6,817 nucleotides of DNA. It comes from an uncultured bacterium. GTDB taxonomy: Bacteria > Pseudomonadota > Alphaproteobacteria > CAISDR01. The notes under the pieces were generated by a model. The model saw only the letters and a program-made list of their open reading frames with translations, was not told where the DNA came from and ran no database searches. Position numbers and translations under genes: made by a program. Each line of letters opens with the position of its first letter. Positions within the stretch are counted from its first letter, which is position 1. The DNA is taken from the NCBI GenBank assembly GCA_903884125.1, contig CAISDR010000484.1, forward strand, positions 1 through 6,817, read 5' to 3'. Positions 5,828 to 6,817 of this stretch are shown here, in pieces.

Positions 5828-5847
5828 AGTGTTTTAATCTTCAGGTG
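5822..5847. repeat. Inverted repeat overlapping the terminator stem
   Basis: Perfect 7-bp arms CACCTGA (5822-5828) and TCAGGTG (5841-5847) surround a 12-nt AT-rich loop. The left arm shares 5822-5827 with the 5' arm of the minus-strand terminator, so the two RNA hairpins could not form fully at once. It may be an antiterminator or simply an operator for a dimeric regulator. Confidence 0.4.
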
Positions 5848-5890
5848 TTAACATAATCTTAAGCGGCGCAAATCACAAGACTGGACGCTT

Positions 5891-6817
5891 TTAGCGATCA
5901 AGACCGGCACGCTGTCGCCTGCGGCTCCAATAGCTGAAACCTTCATGCAGGGCCATAAGCACCGAGGCCACGATCAGGGGCACGAAGTAATAAAGCGACC
6001 GCCAAAGGACCAATGCCGCAGCCAGCTGTTCCAGCGGTACCACGTCTTTCATGGCAAAGATCACGACGGCCTCGAACACACCGACACCGCCGGGTACATG
6101 GGTGAAAACCGCCACCATCATTGCCGCGCAATAAACAACGGCAAAACCCAGGTAGGAAATATCGACTTCCGTGGGCATCAGCAGATAAAGCGACAGGGCG
6201 GCAAAGGCCATGTCAGCCACCGATATGCCAACCTGAGCCAGCATGATCGGACCCGATGGAAGCCTGAGGCTTAATCCGGCATAGCGGATTGGCTCGTGCC
6301 GCCAATAGGACAGGCCAACAAGGGCCACGATCCCAAGGACAATCAGAACGCCAAGGGCGCGCAGATATTCTGTCGACCCATGAAACGATCCGGCAACCAG
6401 TTCAGGCTGGAAAATCAGGCCGGTGCCGCCCACCAATGTAATCCCCAGCCCGAAGGCCAGCATGGTGAATACCGTGACAATGCCGATCTGGCCCGGTGTA
6501 AGTCCCGCAGGCGCATAGATGCGATAGCGCACAGCCCCGCCGGTGACGATGGTAAATCCTGCCGTATTGCCGATGGCATAACCGCAGAATGAGCCGAGTG
6601 CGATCGTCCGATAGGCCAGCGGCACATTGATGTAGCGCATGGCGGACCAGTCATAGCCCATCAGCGCCACAAAGGCGCAAGCCACAGCCCCAAGCGCTGC
6701 CAGAATGCGATGAAGCGGGGTTGCAGCGATCGCAGCAAACACGTCGTCGGGATTGACCTTTGCCAGAAAGCCCCGGATCGCATAGGTCACGGCAATTAGA
6801 ACAACGATGATGACCAC
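5891..6817 (-). CDS. UPF0104 / MprF flippase-domain membrane protein (5' end beyond the window)
   Basis: This polytopic inner-membrane protein belongs to the LPG_synthase_TM (UPF0104/YbhN) family, the same fold as the N-terminal flippase half of MprF, which moves aminoacylated phosphatidylglycerol across the membrane. The visible 309 codons encode about eight to nine hydrophobic segments. Hallmarks are MGYDWSAMRYI (53-63), GNTAGFTIVTGGAVRYRIY (83-101) and THVPGGVGVFEA (239-250), the last being the conserved PGG(L/V)GVFE block. The protein ends shortly after the last membrane segment with a basic tail (SRRRQRAGLDR), so the aminoacyl-transferase domain of full MprF is absent at the C-terminus. 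The frame is open to the right edge. The terminal GTG at 6817 is probably internal, with a few tens of residues missing. The substrate is unknown. A terminator follows before the repeat-protein gene. Confidence 0.85.
   Translation of the reverse strand: MVIIVVLIAVTYAIRGFLAKVNPDDVFAAIAATPLHRILAALGAVACAFVALMGYDWSAMRYINVPLAYRTIALGSFCGYAIGNTAGFTIVTGGAVRYRIYAPAGLTPGQIGIVTVFTMLAFGLGITLVGGTGLIFQPELVAGSFHGSTEYLRALGVLIVLGIVALVGLSYWRHEPIRYAGLSLRLPSGPIMLAQVGISVADMAFAALSLYLLMPTEVDISYLGFAVVYCAAMMVAVFTHVPGGVGVFEAVVIFAMKDVVPLEQLAAALVLWRSLYYFVPLIVASVLMALHEGFSYWSRRRQRAGLDR

Noticed and set aside
5848..5876. Weak promoter TTGTGA-17-TATGTT upstream of the terminator
   Set aside because: Both boxes match only 4 of 6. 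It would place the overlapping hairpins in the leader, but the evidence is too thin for a feature.

Overview
The window looks like chromosomal DNA of a free-living alphaproteobacterium. It is moderately GC-rich, genes are packed with short gaps, and tadA stands divergent to an RsuA/RluB-type pseudouridine synthase. The proteins read like those of Rhodospirillales-type genera such as Thalassospira; the genus is a guess from protein style, not shown. I see no insertion sequence, tRNA, rRNA, CRISPR array or phage gene.

Layout from left to right. (1) 2-1054, minus: an acyl-CoA dehydrogenase of the ACAD10/11-like type whose C-terminal end lies beyond the left edge. (2) 1094-1567, minus: tadA, the tRNA A34 deaminase, 39 bp upstream of the dehydrogenase and probably transcribed with it. 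(3) 1579-2490, plus: an RluB-type rRNA pseudouridine synthase, divergent from tadA with only 11 bp between the two start codons. (4) 2487-3146, minus: a small exported protein resembling DUF3313, convergent with the synthase and overlapping it by 4 bp through the stop codons. (5) 3253-5727, minus: an 824-residue repeat protein made of five tandem modules of 132-140 residues plus a degenerate sixth that ends the protein. (6) 5891-6817, minus: a polytopic membrane protein of the UPF0104 / MprF-flippase-domain family, cut by the right edge.

The two RNA-modification genes (tadA, rluB-like) are housekeeping. The block from 6817 down to 2487 is an envelope or surface block on one strand: membrane flippase-like protein, large repeat protein, small periplasmic protein. 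The 163-bp gap in front of the repeat protein holds a good intrinsic terminator. An overlapping upstream inverted repeat could compete with it, an arrangement reminiscent of an attenuator.

The most interesting object is the repeat protein. Its modules pair a beta-rich block (YRVA.LF, RGGG.L.LDG, FTADEFNRL.F.AG) with a probably helical block (Y..DP..L.AFTANL). It has no Cys, Trp or His and no recognisable signal peptide. I can name no family for it. The beta block resembles the Ig/cadherin-like modules found in large type I-secreted proteins, which suggests a secreted or surface protein, but that is inference.
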